A DNA stretch of 64,000 nt, taken from assembly GCF_004348825.1 (NCBI RefSeq), contig NZ_SMJU01000007.1:1-64000 (forward strand), written 5' to 3'. Both the position numbers and the translations under genes were made by a program. The notes under the pieces were generated by a model that saw only the letters and a list, made by a program, of their open reading frames with translations, was not told the origin of the DNA and ran no database searches. Source of the stretch: Arundinibacter roseus. Its GTDB lineage: Bacteria > Bacteroidota > Bacteroidia > Cytophagales > Spirosomataceae. Each line of letters opens with the position of its first letter. Positions within the stretch are counted from its first letter, which is position 1. Below, piece after piece: positions 7,640 to 17,129 of the stretch.

Positions 7640-9400
7640 ATGATTTTAGCATCTGTAAAACTTCAAGGATTTAGAAACTTCAAAAATAGTGAAATAAATC
7701 TTGCTAAAAAATCTTTAATCATTGGCGCTAACGATGTTGGGAAAACCAATTTACTTTGGGCAATTAGACTTTTATTAGACAGAAGTTTATCTGACTACGA
7801 CATTGAACCCAAAGACTCGGATTTTTATGCTTTTGAAGAAACAAATACGTTTACGATTCAACTACATTTTGACGATGTAATTGAAGATTGTGTTGTTTCA
7901 AAACTAAAAGGGAAGATAGGAGACGACAATAAACTTATTTTAGTATATAAAGCATTTCGTGATAAAATCACTAAAGTCAAAACATTTCAATTTTTTGCTG
8001 GACCTAGTAATGACTTAATTGAAGAAATTGAAGATAGATACTATAGAAAAGTATTAAATGTGAAGTATATTAGTAGCAGAAGAGATCTACACAATTACAT
8101 AAACAGAGAAAAAGCATATTTATTTCAAATTGCTAAAGAAAATAGGGAGGAAGACGAAGTTACTCAAGACGAAAAACTATATTCTGAAATTCAATTACAA
8201 CTAAAAAATGTTGATGAAAATATTCCCAAACTAAATTTCATATCTTCCGCAACAAATACAATCAATGAAGAACTTTCCAAATTGTCACTACATCATACTA
8301 AGCAAAAAATTGTATTTGATGCAAGTTCATCTAATGTAGATAAATTTATAAATAGTGTTTCGATAGCTTCTAAAAGTAAGGATCAAAGTGTTTTAATTGG
8401 CGGTGATGGACGATTAAATCAAATTTATCTTGCGCTATGGTCTTCAAGAAATGAACTGACAAAAGATAGTCTAAAAGAAATTACAATCTTTTGTATTGAA
8501 GAACCCGAAGCACATTTACATCCACATCAGCAACGTAAACTTGCAGAATATTTAAACTCATCAATAAAAGGACAAGTATTATTGACATCTCATTCGCCTC
8601 AAATTGCATCAGAATTTAGTCCTAATTCAATAGTCCGATTATTCAATAAAAAAGGGGAAACTAAAGCTGCTTCAAATGGTTGTTCAGAAATAATTGGTAA
8701 CACTTTTAAAGATTTTGGGTATAGGCTAAGTATAATTCCTGCTGAAGCATTTTTTTCTGATGTAGTTTTTCTTGTAGAAGGCGTTTCCGAAGAATTATTC
8801 TATAAAACACTATCAATTCAGCTAAGTATAGACTTGGATAGACTAAACATAAGTATTTTAATGGTTGACGGAATTGGATTTTCAACATTTATTAAAATCC
8901 TAAATAGTTTAGACATTGATTGGGTATTAAGAACTGATAATGACATTTTTAAAATCCCCAAGAAAGAAGAGTATCGTTTTGCTGGTATCCAGCGATGTAT
9001 TAGTATTTGTAAAAATTATTTTCAGAAGGACGAAACAACAGAAAAATTACTAAAAGAAAATGAAAGCCATCTAAAAGGATTTAATAATCCTAATGCTTCT
9101 GAAATTAATATTAAATCAGCTTCAATAATTATTAAAGACCTTGAACGATATAAAATTTATTTATCTAATAGGGATTTAGAAAATGACTTATTCAACACTA
9201 AAATTAAAGAAGATTTAAAAAATTATTTTAGCGATATTGGTGAACATGAAATCATTAATGAAATGCAAAAAAGAAAAGCCTCGTTTATGTTTAAATTTTT
9301 ACGAAACAATAAAGAAAGTCTAAAAAAATTATCCGAAGATCCAATTGCCAAGCCTTTGCTAAAATGTAAAGAGATTATTGAAGAAATGCAGAAAGAATGA
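7640..9400 (+). CDS. gajA: OLD-family ATPase/nuclease, GajA-like (Gabija)
   Basis: A 586-residue protein with an ABC-type ATPase half and a Toprim half. It has a Walker A of GANDVGKT at residues 29-36, a Walker B/signature region FCIEEPEAHLHP near 285-295, and the switch LLTSHSPQ soon after. The Toprim motif LVEGVSEE lies near residue 380 and a second acidic cluster (RTDND) follows. This is the layout and size of GajA, the site-specific DNA nuclease of the Gabija anti-phage system. The stop overlaps the start of the UvrD-like gene by 4 bases, the usual gajA-gajB coupling. Strong AT bias compared with the flanking tail genes points to horizontal acquisition. A class 1 OLD nuclease is the alternative; the partner gene favours Gabija. 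Confidence 0.85.
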   Translation: MILASVKLQGFRNFKNSEINLAKKSLIIGANDVGKTNLLWAIRLLLDRSLSDYDIEPKDSDFYAFEETNTFTIQLHFDDVIEDCVVSKLKGKIGDDNKLILVYKAFRDKITKVKTFQFFAGPSNDLIEEIEDRYYRKVLNVKYISSRRDLHNYINREKAYLFQIAKENREEDEVTQDEKLYSEIQLQLKNVDENIPKLNFISSATNTINEELSKLSLHHTKQKIVFDASSSNVDKFINSVSIASKSKDQSVLIGGDGRLNQIYLALWSSRNELTKDSLKEITIFCIEEPEAHLHPHQQRKLAEYLNSSIKGQVLLTSHSPQIASEFSPNSIVRLFNKKGETKAASNGCSEIIGNTFKDFGYRLSIIPAEAFFSDVVFLVEGVSEELFYKTLSIQLSIDLDRLNISILMVDGIGFSTFIKILNSLDIDWVLRTDNDIFKIPKKEEYRFAGIQRCISICKNYFQKDETTEKLLKENESHLKGFNNPNASEINIKSASIIIKDLERYKIYLSNRDLENDLFNTKIKEDLKNYFSDIGEHEIINEMQKRKASFMFKFLRNNKESLKKLSEDPIAKPLLKCKEIIEEMQKE

Positions 9401-11043
9401 AACCAACTGAACAACAAAAACTAATTCTTGATTACGATGGCAATTCGGTTATTATAGCTGCACCTGGTAGCGGTAAAACATTTGTCATTTCCGAAAAAAT
9501 AAAATGCCATTTAAGAAGTCTGCCTGAACATCAAGGTGTAATAGCAATTTCATATACAAACAAAGCAAGTATAGAACTAAAAAATAGAAGTCTTTCCAAT
9601 GGCGATAACCCAAAAAGTTCTTTTTTTGGAACTATTGACAAATTCAATCTTTCAGAAATAATTATCCCATTTGCAAAATATCTTTTTGGTGTTCCAAGTA
9701 CTGATGTGAAAATAACTAAAATAACATCTTTATCTCATGACGAAATTGAAAATTTTAATTGGTTTAATAGAAAACTAACTTTAGAAAAAATTTCCGACTC
9801 AAATATTGATTTGTTAAAGTCATATTTTCTAAAAGGGCTAATATTCATTGAATCCATTGGTGTTTTAGCAAACTACGTATATACTAATTCTGTCGCCTGT
9901 CGAAATTACATAAGAGCAAGATATAAATTCATTTATATTGATGAGTACCAAGATTCAGGATTTGAGCAGCATCAAATTTTTCAAAAAATTAAACTTTTAA
10001 ATATTAAAGCATTTGCAGTTGGCGACTTAAATCAATCTATCTATGCTTTTTCAGGGAAAGATGCAAAATACTTAGAAGAATTGACTAAGGATGAAACTTT
10101 TAAATATTTTAAATTGGACAAAAATCATCGCTGTCACCCTTCAATAATAAATTATTCAAACTATCTACTCAATCCAAAAACCGAATTAATTTCTACAGAA
10201 AATAATTTAATATTTTTTTCCAGAGTTAAGGGCAATGAGCAAGCGATTGCACAATGGTTAGACCAAAATATAAAAATTACCCAGGAAGCCTTCAAAATTG
10301 AAAAACGCAACCAAATTGCAATATTAACACGGACAACTAGAACAGGTGAAATTATAAACAACGAGCTTAAAGAACCTCATAAACTATCAGTCAGTAATGA
10401 ATTAGACACGAACCTTAATGTGTGGTCATCAATATTCTCAAATTTACTAAGTTTTGGGTATGATAAAAACTATAAATTTAATGATGTTATTGAATTATTT
10501 ACATCATATGACAATTTCAGCAATAGTGATTTACAAAAGCTTAAAAGTTCAAAAGAAAAAATTGTAAATTTTTTTTCATCAAATACATTAAATAAAGAAG
10601 AACTAATTATCGAGTTCATAAATGTTGCTAAAATTATTGCCCCTAATTCAAAAGGACAAGAATCAATAGATCTATTGAAATCTGTATTAGAAAATGCTAT
10701 AGAACTAAAATCATACGAACCAGCAAATGAAAACGAAGTCAATATATTGACTTTACATAAATCAAAAGGACTAGAATATGATTTTGTTTTTCATTTAGAC
10801 CTATATGAATGGGTGTTTCCAAATAAACAACCTGGAAATAATAACGATTTCAATAATCCTATTTATGGTGATTGGACACAAGATCTGAACTTGCATTATG
10901 TTGGAATTACAAGAGCCAGAAAAGGATGTTGGCTAGTTTCAAGTACGCAAAGGACAAATAGTGAAGGTATATCGAAGAAAGGAAATGATTCTGAATTTAT
11001 TTGGAAAGATAAAATTGAAGATTTGAGATTCCCTATTACATAG
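9397..11043 (+). CDS. gajB: UvrD-type helicase, GajB-like (Gabija)
   Basis: A 548-residue superfamily 1A helicase. Walker A is APGSGKT near residues 22-28, motif II is DEYQD at 182-186, and HKSKGLEYDFVF is motif V-like. The C-terminal GITRARKG near 503-510 is the classical UvrD/Rep motif VI. In Gabija, GajB is thought to sense nucleic-acid intermediates and to work with GajA during phage infection. The ATG overlaps the gajA stop (ATGA), so translation is coupled. Codon use is AT-rich like gajA. Confidence 0.85.
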   Translation: MKPTEQQKLILDYDGNSVIIAAPGSGKTFVISEKIKCHLRSLPEHQGVIAISYTNKASIELKNRSLSNGDNPKSSFFGTIDKFNLSEIIIPFAKYLFGVPSTDVKITKITSLSHDEIENFNWFNRKLTLEKISDSNIDLLKSYFLKGLIFIESIGVLANYVYTNSVACRNYIRARYKFIYIDEYQDSGFEQHQIFQKIKLLNIKAFAVGDLNQSIYAFSGKDAKYLEELTKDETFKYFKLDKNHRCHPSIINYSNYLLNPKTELISTENNLIFFSRVKGNEQAIAQWLDQNIKITQEAFKIEKRNQIAILTRTTRTGEIINNELKEPHKLSVSNELDTNLNVWSSIFSNLLSFGYDKNYKFNDVIELFTSYDNFSNSDLQKLKSSKEKIVNFFSSNTLNKEELIIEFINVAKIIAPNSKGQESIDLLKSVLENAIELKSYEPANENEVNILTLHKSKGLEYDFVFHLDLYEWVFPNKQPGNNNDFNNPIYGDWTQDLNLHYVGITRARKGCWLVSSTQRTNSEGISKKGNDSEFIWKDKIEDLRFPIT

Positions 11044-11460
11044 CTCTTTAACTAACTGAAAAAACCTAAATTTGGAAGAGTCAAATGAGAAAATTATTGT
11101 ATCTAAGTACTCTTTTCAATTTAAATTGACGACCTATATTGCCAATCATCAGGCTAAAGTCAGGTCAAAATGCTCTTTCAGGAAACTAAGCAACAAAGCC
11201 GATTTGAAAGATAAAGAATAAAGAAGCTAAAACAGAAAAAGGACGACTAAAAAAACAACTAACCGCAAATAGCGGTTTTGAAAAAGCTTAGGTTTTGTGC
11301 TTCAAAGTAGGTAAAGTGCTTTATTGAAATTCTATAATTCTAATAAAGTTTAATTCTGAAAACCAACGTCTTTGCAAAGCAAAAAAAATATTTGGATTGA
11401 TAACCGACCCATTTGAACAGTAGTACTAACTCGAAAAATTTATCAAGATATAAATAGATC
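11044..11460. other. AT-rich intergenic gap after the Gabija pair
   Basis: No gene is supported in this 417-base stretch. A short hairpin (AACCGC, loop AAATA, GCGGTT, near 11260-11280) followed by T's could be a weak terminator for the gajAB operon. The rest is A-rich with stops in all frames. It separates gajB from the next AT-rich gene, which therefore probably has its own promoter. Confidence 0.35.
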
Positions 11461-12387
11461 GTGGATATATCAGCAATAGATAAAAAAATTTCTGAACTAA
11501 CTACCAAGTTGAATAGTAAAGTTCCGAAAATGAAAAAGGATAAAGTAAAAATGGGTTCAATACCTGTTCACCTGAAGAAATATTATGCCGAAGAAATTGC
11601 GAAACTTGAAAAACAAAAAACTTACTTACAAAGCCTAGAAGAAGTTCATACAACAATCGATTGGAGCAATGTCAAATTTGAAAACTTTCAGATAAGAGTA
11701 ATAATTAACGGGCAGTATTCAGAACCGTTTCAACTTTTGGAATCTCGTAGTTCCTATGAGTTTTTAAAACCTTATTTTTTAAAATCTGACTTGAATCCAT
11801 TATCAGTTTCAATGCTGGGAAATAAAATTTCTTCAATAAGTGATTTATCTGAACTGAATTGTGTATTAAACATACTTTCAATTCAAGACGAAATCAATAA
11901 CTATTTCAACGACTTCGAATCTACTACCATTGAAAAAATCTTATTAAAGCTGAAAAACATTTTGAACCAACATCTTTTTTACTTTTTCAAAATAAAGGAA
12001 CGAAGTTTATACCTTAATTTTTTATGCGAGATTCAAAGCAATGATTTCAAAATTATCCCAACGACAGAAATTTTATTGAGTAACGATAAAGTTATTTCGC
12101 ACGAGGAAACTTTTCTTTTCACAGTAAAGAATCCAAAGTACGTTTATATCATTTGGGAAAGCACTCTTATAAACAGAGCAACTTACATTTTTCAAACAAG
12201 CGACAACTCCTACACAGAAGATGTGCAAAGATTATTTGACTTCATTGCATCAGGAGAAAATAGTAAGAGGAGAAAACTTAGATATTCAATTAAAACAACG
12301 GAAAATCCTTTTAAAAGTATTGGAATAATTCAACATTCAAACATTGACGGATGGAAAATGAAAATAAAAAGTTTGGTGCAGAAATGA
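11461..12387 (+). CDS. Unknown protein in the defence cargo
   Basis: A 308-residue soluble protein that I do not recognise. The N-terminus (residues 1-65) is a lysine-rich coiled coil. The middle is mixed alpha/beta with many aromatics, and the C-terminal third has a long beta-rich segment with a positively charged end. No transmembrane segment or nuclease motif is visible. The start is a GTG; an in-frame ATG lies about 23 codons later. It shares the AT-rich composition of the Gabija genes and lies between them and the type III restriction genes, which suggests it travelled with the defence cargo. A defence role is only inference. Confidence 0.55.
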   Translation: MDISAIDKKISELTTKLNSKVPKMKKDKVKMGSIPVHLKKYYAEEIAKLEKQKTYLQSLEEVHTTIDWSNVKFENFQIRVIINGQYSEPFQLLESRSSYEFLKPYFLKSDLNPLSVSMLGNKISSISDLSELNCVLNILSIQDEINNYFNDFESTTIEKILLKLKNILNQHLFYFFKIKERSLYLNFLCEIQSNDFKIIPTTEILLSNDKVISHEETFLFTVKNPKYVYIIWESTLINRATYIFQTSDNSYTEDVQRLFDFIASGENSKRRKLRYSIKTTENPFKSIGIIQHSNIDGWKMKIKSLVQK

Positions 12388-12685
12388 TACCATGCGATCC
12401 TTCATCAATCAACTAAAAGATCGTTGTGCTTACTTGTTTGGCTGCTTCGGAAAGACAGCAGCACATTCACAAAACAATACTGATGCAAAAGCGTGGGTTT
12501 TGTGTTAAAGCTCAGTTCTTCAATTGAACATTAGTACCAAAATCCCTCCAAAGCAAAATCCAGACTCTCAGCCGAAACAGCCAGTCTTCCCCCTCACCCA
12601 TCATAAATTTCTCCTTGGAAGCTGAAAAATTGACCGTGGTAAACTATCTTGTGACCCCTACAAGATTTTTAACTAATTCCACGAT
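12388..12685. other. Intergenic gap before the type III restriction operon
   Basis: This gap of about 300 bases holds no supported gene. Composition becomes more balanced along it, marking a junction between the AT-rich genes and the mod-res operon. TATCTTG at 12645-12651, about 35 bases before the mod start, could be a -7 element, but no well-spaced -33 element is evident. Confidence 0.35.
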
Positions 12686-14449
12686 ATGCCTACCCTTCAT
12701 TGGATCGGAAAAGATAAGGTGGTTAACCATCATCTGGATGTTCCCTACCGAGTACTGAATCACGAATATGGTTTTTCTGGCGATTCCGGTAAGACAAGAA
12801 CGCCTACCCAGAGCGGTAACAAGATTATCCACGGCGACAATCTTGAAGCCCTCAAAGCCCTCTTGCCAGAGTACGAAGGCAAAGTCAATTGCATCTACAT
12901 TGACCCACCATATAACACCGGAAACGAGGGATGGGTCTACAATGATAACGTCAATGACCCCAAAATAAAGAAATGGCTGGCCACTGTTGTCGGCAAGGAA
13001 GGCGAAGATTTGACAAGGCATGATAAGTGGCTTTGCATGATGTATCCTAGATTGATGCTTCTAAGTAAATTACTGTCTCAAGATGGTAGAATGGTCATTA
13101 GTATCGGATATCAAGAGGTTTTTAACCTAATCCAAATTTGTAATGAGATTTTTGCTAAAAAGCAAATAGTCTGCATAACAATTCAGACTTCTGGTGGAAA
13201 GCCTGCTGGTGGGTTTAATTTTCAACATGAGTATTTAATTTTCATTGTACCATATGACTTTAAACCAAATCCATTGCTATTTACAGGTGGCAAGTTAAGG
13301 ACACCTTTTGAAGGATTGACATTAGCCACTTTTGATAAGACTCAAAGGCCTAATCAAACTTATCCTATATTTATCAATACTGATAACGGCACTCTTGCTG
13401 GAATCGGAGAATCTCTTCATGAAAGAATAAAAACAGGAGAGTATATCGACAAACCAGAAAATTTTCCATTTGATTACAATGAGGCGCCAGAAGGTACAGT
13501 CGCGATTTGGCCAACCACCTCAAAAGGGAAAGACTGTGTATGGCGTTTAAGCCCAGCAAGATTGCTTAAAGATTGGGAAAAAGGCTATATCAAAATAAGT
13601 AAAAATAGATCTAAGAAAAGTCAGAATAAATATAGTATTCAATATTTACCTGATGGGGTAATAAAAAAAATTGAATCTGGAAAACTTGAAGTAAATGGAA
13701 AAGAACCTGCAGCTCCCACTTTAACATTTGGTAGTAATCTTACTGTGGGAAGTGAAATACCAACTCTATGGCAGGAAAAAGATTTCTATACTGTAAAAGG
13801 GACTACACAGTTAAGTCAAATTTTCAGTAAGAAGCTATTTAATTATCCAAAGCCACTAGAACTAATAACTGAAATTTTGAGATCAATCAGTTCTCTGGAT
13901 GATATTATCTTGGATTCCTTTGCTGGTTCTGGCACAACAGGTAATGCCACACTGAAATTAAATTTGGAAGATTCTGGTACGCGAAACTTTATACTAATTG
14001 AAATGGAAGAATATGCCGAAACTACAACTGCTGAGCGGGTCAAGCGGGTCATTAATGGCTATGGAGAAGGCGAAAAAGCCGTGGAAGGTACCGGAGGGAT
14101 CTTTGACTACTACACGCTTGGGGAGCCGCTATTTGATGAATACGATAATCTAAATGAAAGTGTTGGCACGGAACGGATCCGGCAGTATGTGTGGTATTCT
14201 GAAACCCGTACAGCCTATGAATCTCAGGCAGCGGGCGAATACCTACTGGGAAAAAAGGATGAATGCGCCTACTATTTTTTCTATGAACCCGATGCTATGA
14301 CTGAGCTGAATTTTGATTTTCTGGCTCTCGTCAAAGTCAAGGCAGATCAGTATGTAATTTATGCTGATAACTGCCTGCTTTCAGAGGAATTCATGTTAGC
14401 CAAAAATATAATTTTTAAGAAAATTCCACGCGATATAACCCGCTTCTAA
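12686..14449 (+). CDS. mod: Type III restriction-modification methyltransferase (Mod)
   Basis: A 587-residue beta-class N6-adenine methyltransferase. Motif IV is DPPYN at residues 73-77, and motif I is FAGSGTTG near 412-419. This order (catalytic motif first, AdoMet site late) is the beta arrangement of type III Mod subunits. The region between them, about residues 180-370, is the likely target-recognition domain; its DNA is more AT-rich than either end, which suggests an exchanged specificity module. The enzyme methylates the recognition site and supplies specificity to Res. The next gene follows after 5 bases, forming a mod-res operon. Confidence 0.9.
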   Translation: MPTLHWIGKDKVVNHHLDVPYRVLNHEYGFSGDSGKTRTPTQSGNKIIHGDNLEALKALLPEYEGKVNCIYIDPPYNTGNEGWVYNDNVNDPKIKKWLATVVGKEGEDLTRHDKWLCMMYPRLMLLSKLLSQDGRMVISIGYQEVFNLIQICNEIFAKKQIVCITIQTSGGKPAGGFNFQHEYLIFIVPYDFKPNPLLFTGGKLRTPFEGLTLATFDKTQRPNQTYPIFINTDNGTLAGIGESLHERIKTGEYIDKPENFPFDYNEAPEGTVAIWPTTSKGKDCVWRLSPARLLKDWEKGYIKISKNRSKKSQNKYSIQYLPDGVIKKIESGKLEVNGKEPAAPTLTFGSNLTVGSEIPTLWQEKDFYTVKGTTQLSQIFSKKLFNYPKPLELITEILRSISSLDDIILDSFAGSGTTGNATLKLNLEDSGTRNFILIEMEEYAETTTAERVKRVINGYGEGEKAVEGTGGIFDYYTLGEPLFDEYDNLNESVGTERIRQYVWYSETRTAYESQAAGEYLLGKKDECAYYFFYEPDAMTELNFDFLALVKVKADQYVIYADNCLLSEEFMLAKNIIFKKIPRDITRF

Positions 14450-14454
14450 ACCAT

Positions 14455-17100
14455 ATGGAGTTAAAAAGCTACCAACAGGATGTCCTGAACGACCTTCGCA
14501 CCTATTTTGATTACCTTACTACCATGCAGGATCCGGCGAAAGCCTTTGATACGTATTGGGAGGAGCGGTTGGGTCCATACAATCCGATTACCCGCAAAGG
14601 CATGCGGCCCTACTTGAAAACGATTCCAAAAGCCGTGCATTTGTGCGTGAAAGTTCCTACTGCTGGCGGGAAAACGTTTATTGCCTGCAATGCGCTAAAA
14701 GTGATTTTTGATCGAATGCCGAAGGAGGATCCAAAGGTTGTGGTATGGCTTGTACCCTGGAGCAACCTGCTGGATCAAACTGTTAATAGTCTAAGTGACC
14801 CTAACCATCCCTACCGGCAGAAGATCAATACACTATTCAACCATCGGGTAGACGTTTACGATAAGAATAAACTATTGCAAGGGGCAAGTTTTAACCCCGG
14901 GGTTGTTAGAGAACAGCTCAGTATCATTGTTATGAGCTTTGCCAGCCTGCGGGCTCGAAACAAAGATGATCGGAAAGTGTATCAGGAAAATGGTCAATTG
15001 GCTTCTTTTGTCGATCAATTGACTGATAAGGAGCACGTTTTAGAAAATACGGACGAGTCTGCCTTGATCAATATAATTCGCAGTTTTAATCCCGTAGTAG
15101 TAGTTGACGAAAGCCATAACGCCGAAAGTGATCTAAGCGTGGAAATGCTTAAAGCTCTGAATCCAAGCTATATTCTTGATCTTACAGCGACTCCCAAAGA
15201 AAATTCAAATATTGTAAGTATGGTGTCGGCCATGAAGCTCAAAAAAGAGCACATGGTCAAGTTGCCAATTATTGCCTACAACCATAGGGAGAAAACGGAA
15301 GTGATTGACAGTGCCCTGCACTTACGGCAGAGTCTGGAACAAATGGCAATTGCCGAACAGAAAGCAGGCGGTAAGTATATCAGGCCTATCGTTCTATTCC
15401 AGGCACAGCCCAAAACTGGTGAGGAAAATACGACTTTTGAGAAGTTAAAAGCACTATTGATTAAAGCAAAAATTCCGGAAGAACAGATCAAGATCAAAAC
15501 TGCCACGATCAATGAACTGAAAGGCGTTGACCTGCTTTCCCCTGATTGCCAGGTTCGCTACATCATTACAGTGAATGCTTTGAAAGAAGGCTGGGATTGT
15601 CCCTTTGCCTATATTTTAGCTTCTTTGGCTGATCGATCATCGGCAGTAGATGTGGAACAAATTGTTGGCCGGGTTCTTCGCCAACCCTATGTTACTGCCC
15701 ATAAGCAGACACTCCTCAATATGTCGTATGTATTGACTGCCTCCCTGAAATTTGAAAACACTTTACAAAATATCATTCAGGGTTTGCAGGCCGCAGGGTT
15801 TAGTGAGAAAGATTATAGGGCCGAGAACAAAGTGACGCCGGAGGATATAGCTCAGGCAAAGGAAAAAGAAATTCAAAAGGAGTTATTTGCAGAAAGTACA
15901 GAAACCACTGCTGATGATATTGACCCTGAAAAAATAACGTTTGATCCAGAGGAAATTAGTGAACAGCCCGCACCTGGGGTAAGTACTACAATAGAAGAAA
16001 TAATTGGCCTTGCTCATGAGGAATCGGAAAAGACGGAGGAGCAAATGAAGAATTTACGCGCAAATCCAACCGATCCTATATTCACTGAAATGGCTGACAA
16101 AGTAGTATTTTACCCTATGCGAGCAGATGTTGAAGCTCACGCTAAAGCCGTAATTCTCCCCAAATTTTACCTGAAAATTCCTTCGGGCGGCTTGCTGGAG
16201 GGTATGAATGAGAACATAGAAGTGAATAAAAATGCGCTTCTGGAAGGATTCCGCTTGGTGAAGAAAGATACAGAGATCAATTTTGAAGCTTTGGCGACGG
16301 AAGTGTATAAAATTGATATTGAATCAGGAGCCACAACCGAAAGTTATCGACCTACTGCATCGAAAATCAAAAAAGGTGATGCGCGAAACTTGTTGATGGA
16401 GCATATCCTATCAAGGCCTAAAAGTAATCAGGTAAAAGACATTGCCCATATGCTCCGGAAGCACCTGGGAGATTTGAGCCCGGTATCAGAACAGGATGTG
16501 ACCAAATATCTTACGAAAGTTTTGGAGGATATGTCAACCGAAGAGTTTACTGAAATTCTTAATCGTGAATTACTCTTTGGCCGGATACTTAAGCAGAAAA
16601 TCCAGGGCTTTATGGATGAGTATGCAGAAAAGCAATTTGGTGATTATCTAGAAACAGGTAAAATTTTCATGAAACCAGTTTGGAAATTTCCAGAGCAAAT
16701 TGTCCCAGGAATGGTAGGGCCCAGTATCGTGCGGTCGCTGTATGAGAAGGAAGGGAGCGTCAATAACTTCGAGCACAAAATCATACTTGAAGTGGCCAGC
16801 ATGGATAATGTAGCTTTTTGGCACCGGAACCTCGGCCGTGGAAAAGGCTTCGCAATCAACGGATTTAAATCCAACCATTACCCTGACTTTATTATACTGA
16901 CACAATCGGGAAACCTGATTGTACTGGAAACCAAAGGGGATGACCGCGACAACTCGGACAGTCAGGCCAAGGTACGGCTCGGGAACACCTGGGCTATTCG
17001 TGCCGGTCAAAAGTTCAAATACTACATGGTGTTTGAAAAAAACAGCATCGACGGAGCCTACACCTGGGATAGGTTTAAGGAGCTGATGGAGGGATTGTGA
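14455..17100 (+). CDS. res: Type III restriction endonuclease/helicase (Res)
   Basis: An 881-residue superfamily 2 helicase with a C-terminal nuclease. Walker A is PTAGGKT near residues 68-74 and the DEAD-box variant VVDESH is near 216-221. The helicase C region contains QIVGRVLRQP. The PD-(D/E)XK site is YPDF, then LETK with Glu at about 825, near the C-terminus. Res translocates and cleaves DNA in complex with Mod when sites are unmethylated. It appears full length and intact, directly downstream of mod. Confidence 0.9.
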   Translation: MELKSYQQDVLNDLRTYFDYLTTMQDPAKAFDTYWEERLGPYNPITRKGMRPYLKTIPKAVHLCVKVPTAGGKTFIACNALKVIFDRMPKEDPKVVVWLVPWSNLLDQTVNSLSDPNHPYRQKINTLFNHRVDVYDKNKLLQGASFNPGVVREQLSIIVMSFASLRARNKDDRKVYQENGQLASFVDQLTDKEHVLENTDESALINIIRSFNPVVVVDESHNAESDLSVEMLKALNPSYILDLTATPKENSNIVSMVSAMKLKKEHMVKLPIIAYNHREKTEVIDSALHLRQSLEQMAIAEQKAGGKYIRPIVLFQAQPKTGEENTTFEKLKALLIKAKIPEEQIKIKTATINELKGVDLLSPDCQVRYIITVNALKEGWDCPFAYILASLADRSSAVDVEQIVGRVLRQPYVTAHKQTLLNMSYVLTASLKFENTLQNIIQGLQAAGFSEKDYRAENKVTPEDIAQAKEKEIQKELFAESTETTADDIDPEKITFDPEEISEQPAPGVSTTIEEIIGLAHEESEKTEEQMKNLRANPTDPIFTEMADKVVFYPMRADVEAHAKAVILPKFYLKIPSGGLLEGMNENIEVNKNALLEGFRLVKKDTEINFEALATEVYKIDIESGATTESYRPTASKIKKGDARNLLMEHILSRPKSNQVKDIAHMLRKHLGDLSPVSEQDVTKYLTKVLEDMSTEEFTEILNRELLFGRILKQKIQGFMDEYAEKQFGDYLETGKIFMKPVWKFPEQIVPGMVGPSIVRSLYEKEGSVNNFEHKIILEVASMDNVAFWHRNLGRGKGFAINGFKSNHYPDFIILTQSGNLIVLETKGDDRDNSDSQAKVRLGNTWAIRAGQKFKYYMVFEKNSIDGAYTWDRFKELMEGL

Positions 17101-17129
17101 GAAAAGCAATAATGTAAATCCATTCACAT

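Noticed and set aside
12645-12651. TATCTTG as the mod promoter
   Set aside because: No -33 element at proper spacing could be found, so it is mentioned only as a weak candidate.
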